A stretch of DNA of 64,000 bases from Nocardioides sp. Kera G14 (GCF_020715565.1 NZ_CP085839.1:2294001-2358000), one strand, 5' to 3'. Shown: positions 35,053 through 44,601, counted from the stretch's first letter. A program made the numbers and translations. Notes: generated from the letters alone by a model not told the origin.

Positions 35053-35728
35053 GACCGCGGAAACGCTCCTCCCGCAACCCCGAGGCTGCGATGGCCCGGC
35101 GGTAGCGCGTGCGACGGCTGTTGTCGAAGACGATCAGTCCCCCATCGGCCAGCCGAACGGCGGAGTGGGCGAGGCAGGCCTCGCGCGCCCGGCCGTCGAT
35201 CACGATCAGGTCGAACTCGCCCGGCACCTCATCGATCGAGGCGACGTAGTCGGCGAAGTCCTGGCCGGCGTGACCCTCCTTCTCGGAACCGACAACGGGC
35301 TTGTCCGACGCGACCGGCTCGACGATCCGCAGCGTCACGTTTCCCAGCGAGGAGACCTCGGCGGTCATCATCTCCCCGAAGCCGCGGTGATGCTCAACAC
35401 TATGAATCTGGTCGGCTCGACGTGAGAGCCAGATCGTCGAGGCGCCTGAGCCGTACTCGAACACCCGAATCGGGCGCTTGCGAGCAGCAAGCCAGCCGTC
35501 GACGGACTGGATGGCGTCGTAGGTCCACCACGGCACATCGAGCTTTGCCATGGCGACCGAGTCATAGACCTTGGTGAGGCTGTGGCGCCAATGCGCCCAA
35601 CGGTCGGAGATCGGCGGCACGGTCTCGGCGGCGACGCCCGTCTTCACCATGCCCCGGCCGATGGCCTTCATCGAGTGTGCATAGGCCTGCTTCGCCAGGG
35701 ACAGCGGCGAGTGACCGGAGGTTGACAT
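35000..35728 (-). CDS. Class I SAM-dependent methyltransferase-like protein
   Basis: This 242-residue protein has a Rossmann methyltransferase core: RVFEYGSGASTIWLSRRAD (motif I, about residues 89-107), HSVEHHRGF (acidic end of strand 2), FDLIVIDGRAREA (about 170-182) and GGLIVFDNSRR. It resembles small-molecule or sugar O-methyltransferases in polysaccharide clusters, but the substrate cannot be told. It closes the glycan region next to coaD and converges with the membrane-protein gene at 34114. ATG 35728 is taken as the start; no strong ribosome binding site is visible. Confidence 0.75.
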   Translation of the reverse strand: MSTSGHSPLSLAKQAYAHSMKAIGRGMVKTGVAAETVPPISDRWAHWRHSLTKVYDSVAMAKLDVPWWTYDAIQSVDGWLAARKRPIRVFEYGSGASTIWLSRRADQIHSVEHHRGFGEMMTAEVSSLGNVTLRIVEPVASDKPVVGSEKEGHAGQDFADYVASIDEVPGEFDLIVIDGRAREACLAHSAVRLADGGLIVFDNSRRTRYRRAIAASGLREERFRGLTPTLPYPDQTSVLTRR

Positions 35729-35772
35729 CGGATCCCCTAGGGAGTTCGGCGAGCAGCGTGCAGAGACTAGCC

Positions 35773-36249
<477 letters not shown>

Positions 36250-36268
36250 GGCCTGAACCCTAATCGGG

Positions 36269-36838
36269 TCAGTCCGCCTCCGGCGCCGTGGCGTACCAGA
36301 GCGTGGTCTCGCCGTACTTCTTCTGCCGCCACGACTCGAAGCCGTCGGGCCAGGTGGGCTCCGCGCTGCGCTTGGCGCGCTCGACGATGACGAGCCCGCC
36401 GCGCACGACCCAGCCGTGCTGCACGAGCAGCGCCAGGTCCGCCTCCACCTCAGCGTCGGTCAGCGGATACGGCGGGTCGGAGAAGACGATGTCGTACGGC
36501 GCCTGGGGCGGCGTCCAGAGCGCGTGGGCCACCGACGTGGCGACGACGTTGGCCTTCACGAAGCCGATCTCGCGGGCGTTGTCGGCGATCAGCGCCGCGG
36601 TGCGACGGTCGGACTCGACGAGCGTCACCACGCCCGCACCTCGGGACCAGGCCTCGAGGCCGACTGCGCCGGAGCCGGCGTACAGGTCGAGGAACCGGAG
36701 GCCCTGCAGCGATCCGCACCACGACTCGATGGCGGAGAAGAGTGCCTCACGCACCCGGTCGCTGGTGGGTCGGGTCGCCGACCCGTTCGGCGTCCTCAGC
36801 CGCCGCCCCCCGGCGGCGCCTCCGATGATGCGCGTCAT
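36269..36838 (-). CDS. rsmD: 16S rRNA (guanine-966-N2)-methyltransferase RsmD
   Basis: This 189-residue methyltransferase acts on the small ribosomal subunit rRNA. It starts MTRIIGGAAGGRRL, has the SAM site FLDLYAGSGAVGLEAWSRGA (about residues 49-68) and the catalytic motif FSDPPYPL (about 118-125; D/NPPY class). The start overlaps the recG stop (ATGA), so it is coupled to recG. The recG-rsmD-coaD order is standard in actinobacteria. Confidence 0.95.
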   Translation of the reverse strand: MTRIIGGAAGGRRLRTPNGSATRPTSDRVREALFSAIESWCGSLQGLRFLDLYAGSGAVGLEAWSRGAGVVTLVESDRRTAALIADNAREIGFVKANVVATSVAHALWTPPQAPYDIVFSDPPYPLTDAEVEADLALLVQHGWVVRGGLVIVERAKRSAEPTWPDGFESWRQKKYGETTLWYATAPEAD

Positions 36839-39063
36839 GAACGCTCCAGATAGTCCGCCTCGGCGGACCGCTCGATCTCCCCCACCGCCCGAGCCAGCAG
36901 CGGAACCTCCTGCAGCTCGGGATCATCGTCGAGGAGCGAGGCGGCAGCCGCACGGGCCTCGACGATGGTCCGCTCGTCGCGGAGTACACGAAGATTCTGC
37001 AGGCTCGACCTGCCACCGGACTGACTGGCCCCCAGGATGTTGCCCTCGCGACGCAGCTCGAGGTCGATCCGGCTGAGCTCGAAACCGTCGGTCGTCGAGG
37101 CCACGGCTTCGAGCCGCTCGCGACCCGGAGCCTCGGCGTCGCCGTGGGTGACGAGGAGGCAGAGCCCCGGCAGCCCGCCTCGGCCGACCCGGCCACGCAA
37201 CTGGTGGAGCTGCGAGACGCCGAACCGCTCGGCGTCGAGGATCACCATCGCCGTCGCGTTGTGTACGTCGACACCCACCTCGATCACGGTGGTGGAGACG
37301 AGCACGTCGATCTCACCGGCCGCGAAGGCGCGCATCGTCCGCTCCTTGACGTCGGCCGGGAGCTGGCCGTGGAGCGGTGCGATCCGCAGGCCCTTGAGCG
37401 GGCCGTCGGTCAGGCGGGCCAGCACCTCCTCGACCGCCTCGAGCGGTCGTGCCGGAAGGACGGGGTTGCCGTCCTCGTCGATGTCGACGGCCTCCATCCA
37501 CATCTGCTCCGGGGTGGTGCCGTTGATCCGCGGCGCGACGACGTAGGCCTGGTGGCCCTTGGTCACCTCCTCGCGGACGCGCTCCCAGATCCGTCCCTCC
37601 CACGTGGGGTGCTCCGCCAGTGGCACGAGGGTGGTCTGGATCGGCGCCCTTCCTGCCGGAAGGCCTGCGAGCGTGGAGACCTCGAGGTCCCCGAAGACCG
37701 TCATCGCGACGGTGCGCGGGATGGGGGTGGCGGTCATGACGAGCGTGTGCGGCATCGCCATCGCCTGGTCGGCCAGCGCGGCGCGCTGCTCCACCCCGAA
37801 GCGGTGCTGCTCGTCGACGACCACGAGGCCGAGGTCGAAGAACTCCACCGTGTCCTGGAGCAGCGCGTGCGTGCCGATCACGATGCCGGCCTCGCCGGTG
37901 ACGATCCGGCTCAACACGGGCGTGCGCTGGGACTTGGTCATCGAGCCGGTCAGGAGCTCGACGCTTGCGCCGGCGCCGAAGAGGCCGCCGCCCATCAGGT
38001 CGCCGAGCATCGCGCTGATCGAGCGGTAGTGCTGCTGCGCCAGGACCTCCGTCGGAGCGAGCAGCACCGCCTGTCCGCCGGAGTCGACCACGCGCAGCAT
38101 CGCGCGCAGGGCGACGAGGGTCTTGCCGGAGCCGACCTCACCCTGGAGCAGCCGGCTCATCGGGTGCGGCCGCGCGAGGTCCCGCTCGATCTCCTCCCCG
38201 ACCTCCCGCTGTCCTTCGGTCAGGGTGAAGGGCAGAGAGGCGTCGAAGCGTTCCACCAGGTCGCCTCCGCCGATCCGTGGCTTCGCCGCCTGGTCCCGTA
38301 ACAGCGCACGGCGGCGCTGCAGGACGACCTGCAGGAGGAGTGCCTCCTCGAAGCGGAAGCGGCGCTCGGCCGCCTCGACCTGGGACATCTCGTCGGGCCG
38401 GTGGATCCAGTCGTAGGCCTGGCGCAGTCCGATGACGTCGTACGACTCCCGGAGCTGGGCGGGGAGGAGGTCCGGCGGGTCCTCGACGGTGTCGAGGGCG
38501 AAGCCCTGCAGCCGCAGGACGTCGATCGCCTCCACGCCGGCGGTGAGCGGATAGAGCGGGAAGAGCGGCCGTTCGCTGATCGCGGCCAGGCCCGCCTCGG
38601 AGTCGTCGCCCCCGCCCGTCGTCGAGCCGCCGAAGAGGATGATCTGCGGCGCGGTCAGCTGTGGCCGGTCGCGGAAGAAGCCGACCTTGCCGAGGAAGAT
38701 CCCGCGCGTGCCGACGGCGAGGCGCCGGGCCTGCCACTCGGCGACGTGCTTCTTCTTGGCGAAGAAGGTCATCGACAGCCGAGTGCTCTCTGTCCGCAGC
38801 GTCACCTCGACGCGATAGGCGGGCCGCCCTGTGCGCCGGTCGGTGTAGGTCTGGGTGGTGGTCGATGTGGTCTCCCCCACCGCCGCGATGAGGTCGCCCT
38901 CGCGAAGTTCGTCGAGCCGGGTCAGGGAGCCGGTCGGCAGGTAGCGCCGAGGGAAGAGGCCGAGCAGGTCTCCGACCGTGCGGAGGCCTTTCGCCTTGGC
39001 GAGCTTCTCGCCCTTGGCGTTGCCGCCCAGCACCGCGGCGATCGGCGAGTCGAGCGTGATCAC
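36835..39063 (-). CDS. recG: ATP-dependent DNA helicase RecG
   Basis: RecG reverses stalled replication forks and branch-migrates Holliday junctions. The 742-residue chain has the N-terminal wedge (OB-fold) region, then Walker A GEVGSGKTLVALRAM (about residue 305), the DEAH-type box VVDEQHRFGVEQR (about 416), TATPIPRTVAMT, and the C-terminal helicase motif QLRGRVGRGGLPGLCLL. Start GTG at 39063. The DAK2-domain gene lies 7 nt upstream on the same strand, so a shared transcript is likely. Confidence 0.97.
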   Translation of the reverse strand: MITLDSPIAAVLGGNAKGEKLAKAKGLRTVGDLLGLFPRRYLPTGSLTRLDELREGDLIAAVGETTSTTTQTYTDRRTGRPAYRVEVTLRTESTRLSMTFFAKKKHVAEWQARRLAVGTRGIFLGKVGFFRDRPQLTAPQIILFGGSTTGGGDDSEAGLAAISERPLFPLYPLTAGVEAIDVLRLQGFALDTVEDPPDLLPAQLRESYDVIGLRQAYDWIHRPDEMSQVEAAERRFRFEEALLLQVVLQRRRALLRDQAAKPRIGGGDLVERFDASLPFTLTEGQREVGEEIERDLARPHPMSRLLQGEVGSGKTLVALRAMLRVVDSGGQAVLLAPTEVLAQQHYRSISAMLGDLMGGGLFGAGASVELLTGSMTKSQRTPVLSRIVTGEAGIVIGTHALLQDTVEFFDLGLVVVDEQHRFGVEQRAALADQAMAMPHTLVMTATPIPRTVAMTVFGDLEVSTLAGLPAGRAPIQTTLVPLAEHPTWEGRIWERVREEVTKGHQAYVVAPRINGTTPEQMWMEAVDIDEDGNPVLPARPLEAVEEVLARLTDGPLKGLRIAPLHGQLPADVKERTMRAFAAGEIDVLVSTTVIEVGVDVHNATAMVILDAERFGVSQLHQLRGRVGRGGLPGLCLLVTHGDAEAPGRERLEAVASTTDGFELSRIDLELRREGNILGASQSGGRSSLQNLRVLRDERTIVEARAAAASLLDDDPELQEVPLLARAVGEIERSAEADYLERS

Positions 39064-39070
39064 GAGCGCC

Positions 39071-40726
39071 TCACTCGACCCCGATGAGCAGCGGGTACCG
39101 CGCCTGTCCCCCGACGAGAACGCTCACGTCCACGGTCGGGTGGTGCGTCTCGAGCCAGGACGCCGTGGCGGTGGCGAGCTGGGCGTCTGTCTTGTCCGCG
39201 CCCGCGACCAGCGTGACGAGCTCGCCCCCGGCGCCGAGCAGGCGGTGCAGCACCTTGGTCGCCACCTCGTCGAGCCGCTCGCCGATGACCGTGAAGTCAC
39301 CGTCGATCGCACCGAGGGCGTCACCCTTTTCGCAGGTGCCGCCCGACGTGATCGCACGCTTCGCCGCGATGGTGACGGCGCCGTGCCGCGTGTGGCTGGC
39401 CGCCGCCGTCATCTCGAGGACGTCCCGGTCGAAGGCACGCTCGGGGTCGTGCACGGCGAGGGCGGCCAGCCCCTGCACCTGCGCGTGGCTGGGAATGACC
39501 TCGACCCGGATGCCGTGGTCGGCATCGGCGGTCGCCGCCGCGATCTGGGCGACCCGCAGGCTGTCCCCGTCGTTCGGCAGTACGACGACCTCGGCCGCTC
39601 CGGTCCGCTCGATCGCCTTGAGCAGCTGGCCGACCGACGGCCGCCTGGCGATGGTGCTCCGCACGACGTGCGCACCGGCGTCGCGGAAGAGCCGGTCCAG
39701 CCCCTTGCCGGCCGCCACCGCGATGACCGCACGCCCGCTCCGCTTCTGCCGCGGCGTCTCGCGGTGCTGGTCGGCGGCGAAGTGGGTGACCCGGATCCGG
39801 TGGGGGCGACCGGCGTCGATGCCGGCCTCGATCGCGGCGCCGACGTCGTCGACGTGGACATGGACGTTCCAGAGGCCCTCACGACCAGTGAGGACGAGGG
39901 AGTCCCCCAGCGGCGCGAGCCGATGGCGCAGCGTGGCGACGTCGAGCTCGTCGGCCTCGAGGAGGTACATCACCTCGTACGCGGGCCCGTCGGGTGTGAG
40001 GTCGTCGCCCGGCACTCGACGGGGCTTGCGCTGGCGCTTCTTCTTCTCCTGCTTCCGCTCCGGCTTGGTCCCGGGTGAGGCGGCGGAGCGACGGATGGTG
40101 CCGGTCAGGGCGGCCTCGGCCGCCTCGAGGATCAGGACGAGGCCCCGGCCGCCGGCGTCGACGACACCGGCGTCCTTGAGGCGGGGCAGCAGTTCGGGCG
40201 TCTCGGCGAGGGCGACCCGGGCGGCCTCGGCGGAGGCGGCGAGCACCGCCTCGACCGAGTCGGTCTCCTTCGCCTCGCGCACGGCCGCGTCGCTCGCGGC
40301 CCGGCAGACGGTCAGGATCGTGCCCTCGACGGGAGTGCCGACGGCGGCGTACGACGCGTCGGCGGCGGCCACGAAGGCGGCCGCGACGCAGTCGGACAGC
40401 GGCTCGTCGTCGCCCTGGTCGGCGAGCCGGACGATCAGGGCGCCGAGCATCTCGGCGAGGATCACGCCCGAGTTGCCACGTGCACCGAGCAGCGCGCCGC
40501 GGCAGAAGGCGTCGAGCGCTCCGGGGTCGTGACCACCTTCCTCGTCGGGGGCCGCGGCGCGCAGGGCGTCGCGCGCGGCCGACATCGTGAGCAGCATGTT
40601 GGTGCCGGTGTCCCCGTCGGGCACGGGGAAGACGTTGAGTGCGTCGATCTCCTCCCGGGCCGCCGTCAGCGATTCGGTCGCCAGGTCCGCGAAGCGGATG
40701 ATGGTGGCGAGGCTGACGGTCTGCAC
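39071..40726 (-). CDS. DAK2 / DhaL-domain protein (FakA/YloV-like kinase)
   Basis: This 551-residue protein has an N-terminal DhaL ATP-binding domain with the metal site NVFPVPDGDTGTNMLLTM (about residues 32-49) and LLGARGNSGVILAEML. A middle and C-terminal region typical of YloV/FakA follows. In Firmicutes the family phosphorylates fatty acids bound to FakB proteins; in actinobacteria the role is less clear. Three GTG codons lie at the 5' end. The third, at 40726, is exactly 7 nt after TAATGT (40739-40734), so I choose it as a leaderless start. recG follows 7 nt downstream. Confidence 0.88.
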   Translation of the reverse strand: MQTVSLATIIRFADLATESLTAAREEIDALNVFPVPDGDTGTNMLLTMSAARDALRAAAPDEEGGHDPGALDAFCRGALLGARGNSGVILAEMLGALIVRLADQGDDEPLSDCVAAAFVAAADASYAAVGTPVEGTILTVCRAASDAAVREAKETDSVEAVLAASAEAARVALAETPELLPRLKDAGVVDAGGRGLVLILEAAEAALTGTIRRSAASPGTKPERKQEKKKRQRKPRRVPGDDLTPDGPAYEVMYLLEADELDVATLRHRLAPLGDSLVLTGREGLWNVHVHVDDVGAAIEAGIDAGRPHRIRVTHFAADQHRETPRQKRSGRAVIAVAAGKGLDRLFRDAGAHVVRSTIARRPSVGQLLKAIERTGAAEVVVLPNDGDSLRVAQIAAATADADHGIRVEVIPSHAQVQGLAALAVHDPERAFDRDVLEMTAAASHTRHGAVTIAAKRAITSGGTCEKGDALGAIDGDFTVIGERLDEVATKVLHRLLGAGGELVTLVAGADKTDAQLATATASWLETHHPTVDVSVLVGGQARYPLLIGVE

Positions 40727-40866
40727 CGGCACCACATTAGTCAGGCCCGGCGACGATTTCCGCGTGGCCGTTTCCCTGCGTTAGTCTCTTCCGGTTGTCA
40801 GGCATCGCCGCTTACCCGGCCGCCGGACACATCCCAGACCTAGAAGATCAACCCCAGGAGTTCACG

Positions 40867-41055
40867 GTGGCTGCCGTCTGCGACATCTGCGCCAAGAAGC
40901 CGGGCTTCGGCAACAACCGGCCGTGGTCCCGCAAGATCACGAAGCGACGCTTCGACCCGAACATTCAGCGCGTCCGCGCCGTCATCAACGGCACGCCCAA
41001 GCGCCTCAACGTCTGCACCGGCTGCCTCAAGGCCGGCAAGGTCGCCGGCCGCTGA
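40867..41055 (+). CDS. rpmB: 50S ribosomal protein L28
   Basis: This 62-residue L28 protein has two CxxC pairs (CDIC near the start, CTGC near the end), the zinc-binding form. Other family marks are PGFGNNRPWSRKITKRRF and NGTPKRLNVCTGCLKAGKV. The GTG at 40867 is chosen because AGGAG lies about 6-7 nt upstream; the longer frame has no such site. A TAGTCT box at 40782-40787 could be its promoter, giving a leader of about 70 nt. It is divergent from the DAK2 gene. Confidence 0.96.
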   Translation: MAAVCDICAKKPGFGNNRPWSRKITKRRFDPNIQRVRAVINGTPKRLNVCTGCLKAGKVAGR

Positions 41056-41204
41056 CCGACATCCGGGTTCACGCCCGGTGAGATCCGGGTTCTGGCCCGT
41101 CGAGATCCGTAGAAACGGCACCGCTGAGGCGGTGCCGTTTCTGCATTTCCCGGATCTCGAGGGGCGACAAGCCTGATCTCGCGGGACCGAAACCCGGATG
41201 TCGG
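41056..41204. repeat. Nested intergenic repeat with 14-bp inverted ends (GAGATCCGG family)
   Basis: The whole rpmB-thiL interval is repeat-like. The ends CCGACATCCGGGTT (41056-41069) and AACCCGGATGTCGG (41191-41204) are perfect inverted copies 121 bp apart. Inside are about 21-nt units of the type GAGATCCGGGTTCTGGCCC, two direct on the left and two inverted on the right, around a perfect terminator hairpin. The same unit occurs twice in tandem at 53335. This looks like a REP-type intergenic element. Confidence 0.7.
41111..41142. terminator. Bidirectional terminator between rpmB and thiL
   Basis: A perfect 14-bp stem, AGAAACGGCACCGC and GCGGTGCCGTTTCT, closes a TGAG loop. It lies between two convergent genes and its arms begin and end with A- and T-rich bases, so it could serve both strands. 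Outer arms CGAGATCCG (41101-41109) and CGGATCTCG (41151-41159) could extend the structure. Confidence 0.8.
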
Positions 41205-41205
41205 G

Positions 41206-42180
41206 CTAGAAGTGGGTCCAGCCCGTCGGGCCGTCCCAGGCCCGGCCGTCGACGGTGACGCCGCTGCCCTCCGACACCGTGCCGATCGCCCGCCAGCCCT
41301 CGGGCAGTGGCACCCACTGCGGGAAGGTGGCGAGCAGGGCGTGGTCGTCGCCACCGGTGAGGGCGAAGGTCTGCGGGTCGACGTTGAGCGCCATGCCGAC
41401 GGCCTGGAATGCCTCGGGCACCTCGAGGGCCCCGGTGTCGACGTTCACCGCGACACCGGACGCGGAGGCCAGATGCCCCGCCTCGGCCAGCAGGCCGTCG
41501 GAGATGTCGATCATCGAGGTCGCACCGGCCGCGGCGGCGACCGGCCCGGCGGCGTACGGCGGCTCGGGGCGCTGGTAGGCGGCGACGACGGCGCGAGGTG
41601 AACGGAAGCCGCGACCGAGCACGGCGAGCCCCGCGGCAGCCCAGCCCTGACGCCCGGCGAGGGCCAGCACATCACCGGCCTTCGCGCCCGAGCGGAGCAC
41701 GGGCGCCTGGGTGACCGAGCCCATCACGGTCACGGCGATGACGATCTCGGCGGCCCGCGTGACGTCGCCGCCGACGACGGAGGCGCCCACGAGCGCACAC
41801 TCCTCGGCGAAGCCGTCGGCGAACTCCAGCACCCACGCCTCGGGCAGGTCCGCGGGCGCGGCGAGACCGACGGTGAGCGAGTGCGCGGTGCCGCCCATGG
41901 CGTTCAGGTCGGAGAGGTTCTGCGCGGCGGCACGGTGGCCGATGTCGGCCGCACTCCCCCAGTCACGCCGGAAGTGGCGGCCCTCGACCATCAGGTCCGT
42001 CGAGACGATCACGTGCCCGTTGCGGATCCGCAGCAGGGCCGCGTCGTCACCCGGCCCGACCATCACGTGCTCCCCCTGCGGGAAGCGTGCGACGAGGTCG
42101 CCGATCAGCCCGAACTCGCCGACCTCGGCCAGCGTGCGTCCACCGTCACGTCCACCAGAAGCCGTTGCCACGGGGGCCAT
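41206..42180 (-). CDS. thiL: Thiamine-monophosphate kinase
   Basis: ThiL makes thiamine diphosphate from thiamine monophosphate and ATP. The 324-residue chain has TLAEVGEFGLIGDLV at the start, the ATP-site VGPGDDAAL (about residues 40-48), STDLMVEGRHFRRDW and the later MIDISDGLLAEAGHLA, and ends with GGDDHALLATF. These are the PurM-fold family marks. ATG 42180 is chosen; the longer frame runs across the promoter region of the divergent gene. It ends next to the rpmB terminator. Confidence 0.94.
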   Translation of the reverse strand: MAPVATASGGRDGGRTLAEVGEFGLIGDLVARFPQGEHVMVGPGDDAALLRIRNGHVIVSTDLMVEGRHFRRDWGSAADIGHRAAAQNLSDLNAMGGTAHSLTVGLAAPADLPEAWVLEFADGFAEECALVGASVVGGDVTRAAEIVIAVTVMGSVTQAPVLRSGAKAGDVLALAGRQGWAAAGLAVLGRGFRSPRAVVAAYQRPEPPYAAGPVAAAAGATSMIDISDGLLAEAGHLASASGVAVNVDTGALEVPEAFQAVGMALNVDPQTFALTGGDDHALLATFPQWVPLPEGWRAIGTVSEGSGVTVDGRAWDGPTGWTHF

Positions 42181-42251
42181 CCCATCACGGTGCGATAGGT
42201 TGCTGCGGCAATGCCCCACCGCCACACCCCATCAGTTGCAGGGAGACGCAC

Positions 42252-42488
42252 ATGGTCGTGCAGGCCTACATCCTCATCCAGACCGACGTCGGCAAGTCCG
42301 AGGCCGTCACGACGGCAGCGTCCGCGATGAAGGGCGTCACGCTCGCCGAGGGCGTCACCGGACCGTACGACGTCATCGTCCGTGCCGAGGCGCGCAACAT
42401 CGACGAGCTGGGCAAGATGGTCGTCGCCAAGGTCCAGTCCATCGAGGGCATCACCCGCACGCTGACCTGCCCCGTGGTCCACATCTGA
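42252..42488 (+). CDS. Standalone Lrp/AsnC ligand-binding (RAM) domain protein
   Basis: This 78-residue protein is only the RAM domain of Lrp/AsnC regulators, without a DNA-binding helix-turn-helix: AYILIQTDVG at the start, then GVTGPYDVIVRAEARNIDEL and GITRTLTCPVVHI. RAM domains bind amino acids and form ring-shaped oligomers. AGGGAG lies 6 nt before the ATG, and a TAGGTT box at 42196-42201 is a likely promoter. The next gene, a Ddl-like ATP-grasp enzyme, starts 1 nt after the stop, so the two are probably made together. Sensing or gating an amino acid for that enzyme is an inference. Confidence 0.88.
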   Translation: MVVQAYILIQTDVGKSEAVTTAASAMKGVTLAEGVTGPYDVIVRAEARNIDELGKMVVAKVQSIEGITRTLTCPVVHI

Positions 42489-42489
42489 C

Positions 42490-43455
42490 ATGACGGCCGT
42501 GTCGTCTGAAAGCGTGCCAGGACCCGTCGCCGTCATCGCAGGCGGCCTCTCCCACGAGCGTGACGTCTCGCTCGCCAGTGGCCGCAACATCGTCCGTGAG
42601 CTGCGCGCCGCGGGCATCGAAGTGACGTCGTACGACTTCGACCGCAACCTGCTGCACCACCTCGAGCGGGACAAGGTCGTCGCGGCCGTCCCCACGCTGC
42701 ACGGGCAGTTCGGCGAGGACGGCGAGATCCAGACCCTGCTCGAGCTGATCGGCCTGCCGTACGTCGGCTCCGAGTCCCGCGCCTGCCGCGTGGCCTACGA
42801 CAAGGGCTCGTCGCGTGAGCTCCTCCACCGCGCCGGCATCCCCGTGCCGGACTCGGTCGGCCTCTCGGCCCAGACCTTCCGCGACATCGGCGCCGTGGCG
42901 CTGATGGAGCACGTGATGGACCGGCTCGGCACTCGCGTCGTGGTCAAGCCCACCCGCGGTGGCTCAGCCCTGGGCGTCACCGGCGTCGACGGCCTCACCG
43001 AGCTGCCGTCGGCCCTCGTCGGCACCTACGCCTACTACGACGAGGCGCTGATCGAGCGCTTCTACCCGGGCGTCAACGTCTCCGTCGTCGTCCGCGAGAC
43101 CGCCGAGGGCCTGCAGCCGCTGCCGGCGATCGAGATCGACTTCGTGAAGGGTCACGAGTTCGACTTCTCCGCCCGCTACACCGCCGAGTACGTCGGCCTG
43201 CGGAAGCTCGACGTCGACCCGGACGTGCTCGACGCGATCGGGCAGACCGCCGTGGCGGTCCACGAGATCCTCGGCCTGCGCGACCTCTCCCGGACCGACT
43301 TCATCGTCGAGCCCGACGGCTCGTTCGTCGTCCTCGAGGCCGCCATCACGCCCGGCGCCACCGAGACGTCCGTCATGCCCTTCGCCTGTACCGAGGCCGG
43401 CACGACGCTCGGCGCCGAACTGAGTGCGCTGATCGACCGCGCCCTCGCCCGCTGA
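42490..43455 (+). CDS. D-alanine-D-alanine ligase paralog (ATP-grasp), altered metal site
   Basis: This 321-residue ATP-grasp protein of the Ddl family has AGGLSHERDVSLASG (the N-terminal substrate site), LHGQFGEDGEIQTLLE, VVVKPTRGGSALGV and SRTDFIVEPDGSFVVLEA. In true Ddl enzymes the last motif reads NEINTMPG; here it reads LEAAITPG, so the conserved Asn that helps hold magnesium is Ala. The substrate loop also differs. The protein may join different substrates, act with altered efficiency or be regulatory. A normal ddl lies just beyond on the opposite strand, so this copy is not the only ligase. It follows the RAM-domain gene by 1 nt. Confidence 0.85.
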   Translation: MTAVSSESVPGPVAVIAGGLSHERDVSLASGRNIVRELRAAGIEVTSYDFDRNLLHHLERDKVVAAVPTLHGQFGEDGEIQTLLELIGLPYVGSESRACRVAYDKGSSRELLHRAGIPVPDSVGLSAQTFRDIGAVALMEHVMDRLGTRVVVKPTRGGSALGVTGVDGLTELPSALVGTYAYYDEALIERFYPGVNVSVVVRETAEGLQPLPAIEIDFVKGHEFDFSARYTAEYVGLRKLDVDPDVLDAIGQTAVAVHEILGLRDLSRTDFIVEPDGSFVVLEAAITPGATETSVMPFACTEAGTTLGAELSALIDRALAR

Positions 43456-43467
43456 GAGGGCCGGCTG

Positions 43468-44592
43468 TCAGCGCAGGCCGCGGGGGCGCTCGAGGGCGAG
43501 CGCGATCAGCTCGTCGATGAGCTCGGCATAGCTGAGACCACTGGCCTCCCACATCTTCGGGTACATCGATATCGGGGTGAAGCCCGGCATGGTGTTGATC
43601 TCGTTGATCGTCACGTCACCTTCCTCGGTCACGAAGACGTCGACGCGCGAAAGGCCCTCGGCACCGATCGCCTCGAAGGCCGCGACGGCCACCTCCTGAA
43701 CTCGTGAGGCCACCTCGGCGGGCAGGTTGGCAGGTGCCTCGGTCCGGGCCTCGGTGGCGGAGACGTACTTCGCCTCGAAGTCGTAGAAGTCGGCCTGGTC
43801 GTGGTCGACGACGATCTCGCCGGGCACCGACGCGCGCGGGGCCGATCCGCCGCGGCCGCCGAGCACGGCGCATTCGATCTCGCGACCCTCGAGTCCCTGC
43901 TCGATGAGCACCTTCGGATCGTGGCGTTGGGCCTCCTCGACGGCGGACTCGAGGTCGTCGTACGAGTCGACGCGGGTGACTCCGAGGGAGGAGCCGGCGC
44001 GGGCGGGCTTCACGAAGAGCGGCAGTGACAGCTCCCGCGCGGCAGCCAGGACGTCGGCACGCGACTCGGCCCACTCCCGCGGCCGCACCGTGAGGAACGG
44101 CCCGACCGGCAGGCCGCGGCCGGCGAAGACGAGCTTCATGAACTCCTTGTCCATGCCGACCGCCGAGGCGAGCACGCCCGCGCCCACGTAGGGAACGTCG
44201 GCCAGCTCGAGGAGCCCCTGGATGGTGCCGTCCTCACCGAAGGGCCCGTGCAGGACGGGAAAGACGACGTCGACGGAGCCGAGCTCGACAGGCACCTGCC
44301 CGGGCTCGAGGACCTGGAGGCTCGAGGCGCCGCCCGAGCCGGCGAACACGACCTCGGCACCCGACGCCGAAGTCACCTCGGGGAGCGTGCCGCCGGTGAG
44401 CGCGGCAGCGGCGAGGTTGTCGGTGCCGACGACCCACTGCCCGGTCCTCGTGATGCCGATCGGTACGACGTCGTACCTCTCCGGGTCCATCGCACCCATC
44501 ACGCCGGCGGCGGTGACGATCGAGACCGGGTGCTCGCCGGAGCGGCCTCCGAAGAGCAGCGCGACACGGATCTTCGGGGTCACCTCAGGCAC
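43468..44592 (-). CDS. ddl: D-alanine-D-alanine ligase
   Basis: Ddl makes the D-Ala-D-Ala dipeptide for peptidoglycan precursors. The 374-residue chain has LLFGGRSGEHPVSIVTA, HGPFGEDGTIQGLLELADVP, VKPARAGSSLGV and the intact metal-binding motif TINEINTMPGFTPISMYP. The GTG start is 6 nt after TAGGGT (44604-44599), so the mRNA is probably leaderless; the TAG of this -10 box is also the stop codon of murF just upstream. It supplies the substrate of MurF, whose gene is adjacent on the same strand. Confidence 0.96.
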   Translation of the reverse strand: MPEVTPKIRVALLFGGRSGEHPVSIVTAAGVMGAMDPERYDVVPIGITRTGQWVVGTDNLAAAALTGGTLPEVTSASGAEVVFAGSGGASSLQVLEPGQVPVELGSVDVVFPVLHGPFGEDGTIQGLLELADVPYVGAGVLASAVGMDKEFMKLVFAGRGLPVGPFLTVRPREWAESRADVLAAARELSLPLFVKPARAGSSLGVTRVDSYDDLESAVEEAQRHDPKVLIEQGLEGREIECAVLGGRGGSAPRASVPGEIVVDHDQADFYDFEAKYVSATEARTEAPANLPAEVASRVQEVAVAAFEAIGAEGLSRVDVFVTEEGDVTINEINTMPGFTPISMYPKMWEASGLSYAELIDELIALALERPRGLR

Positions 44593-44601
44593 CGCTCCAC
44601 C

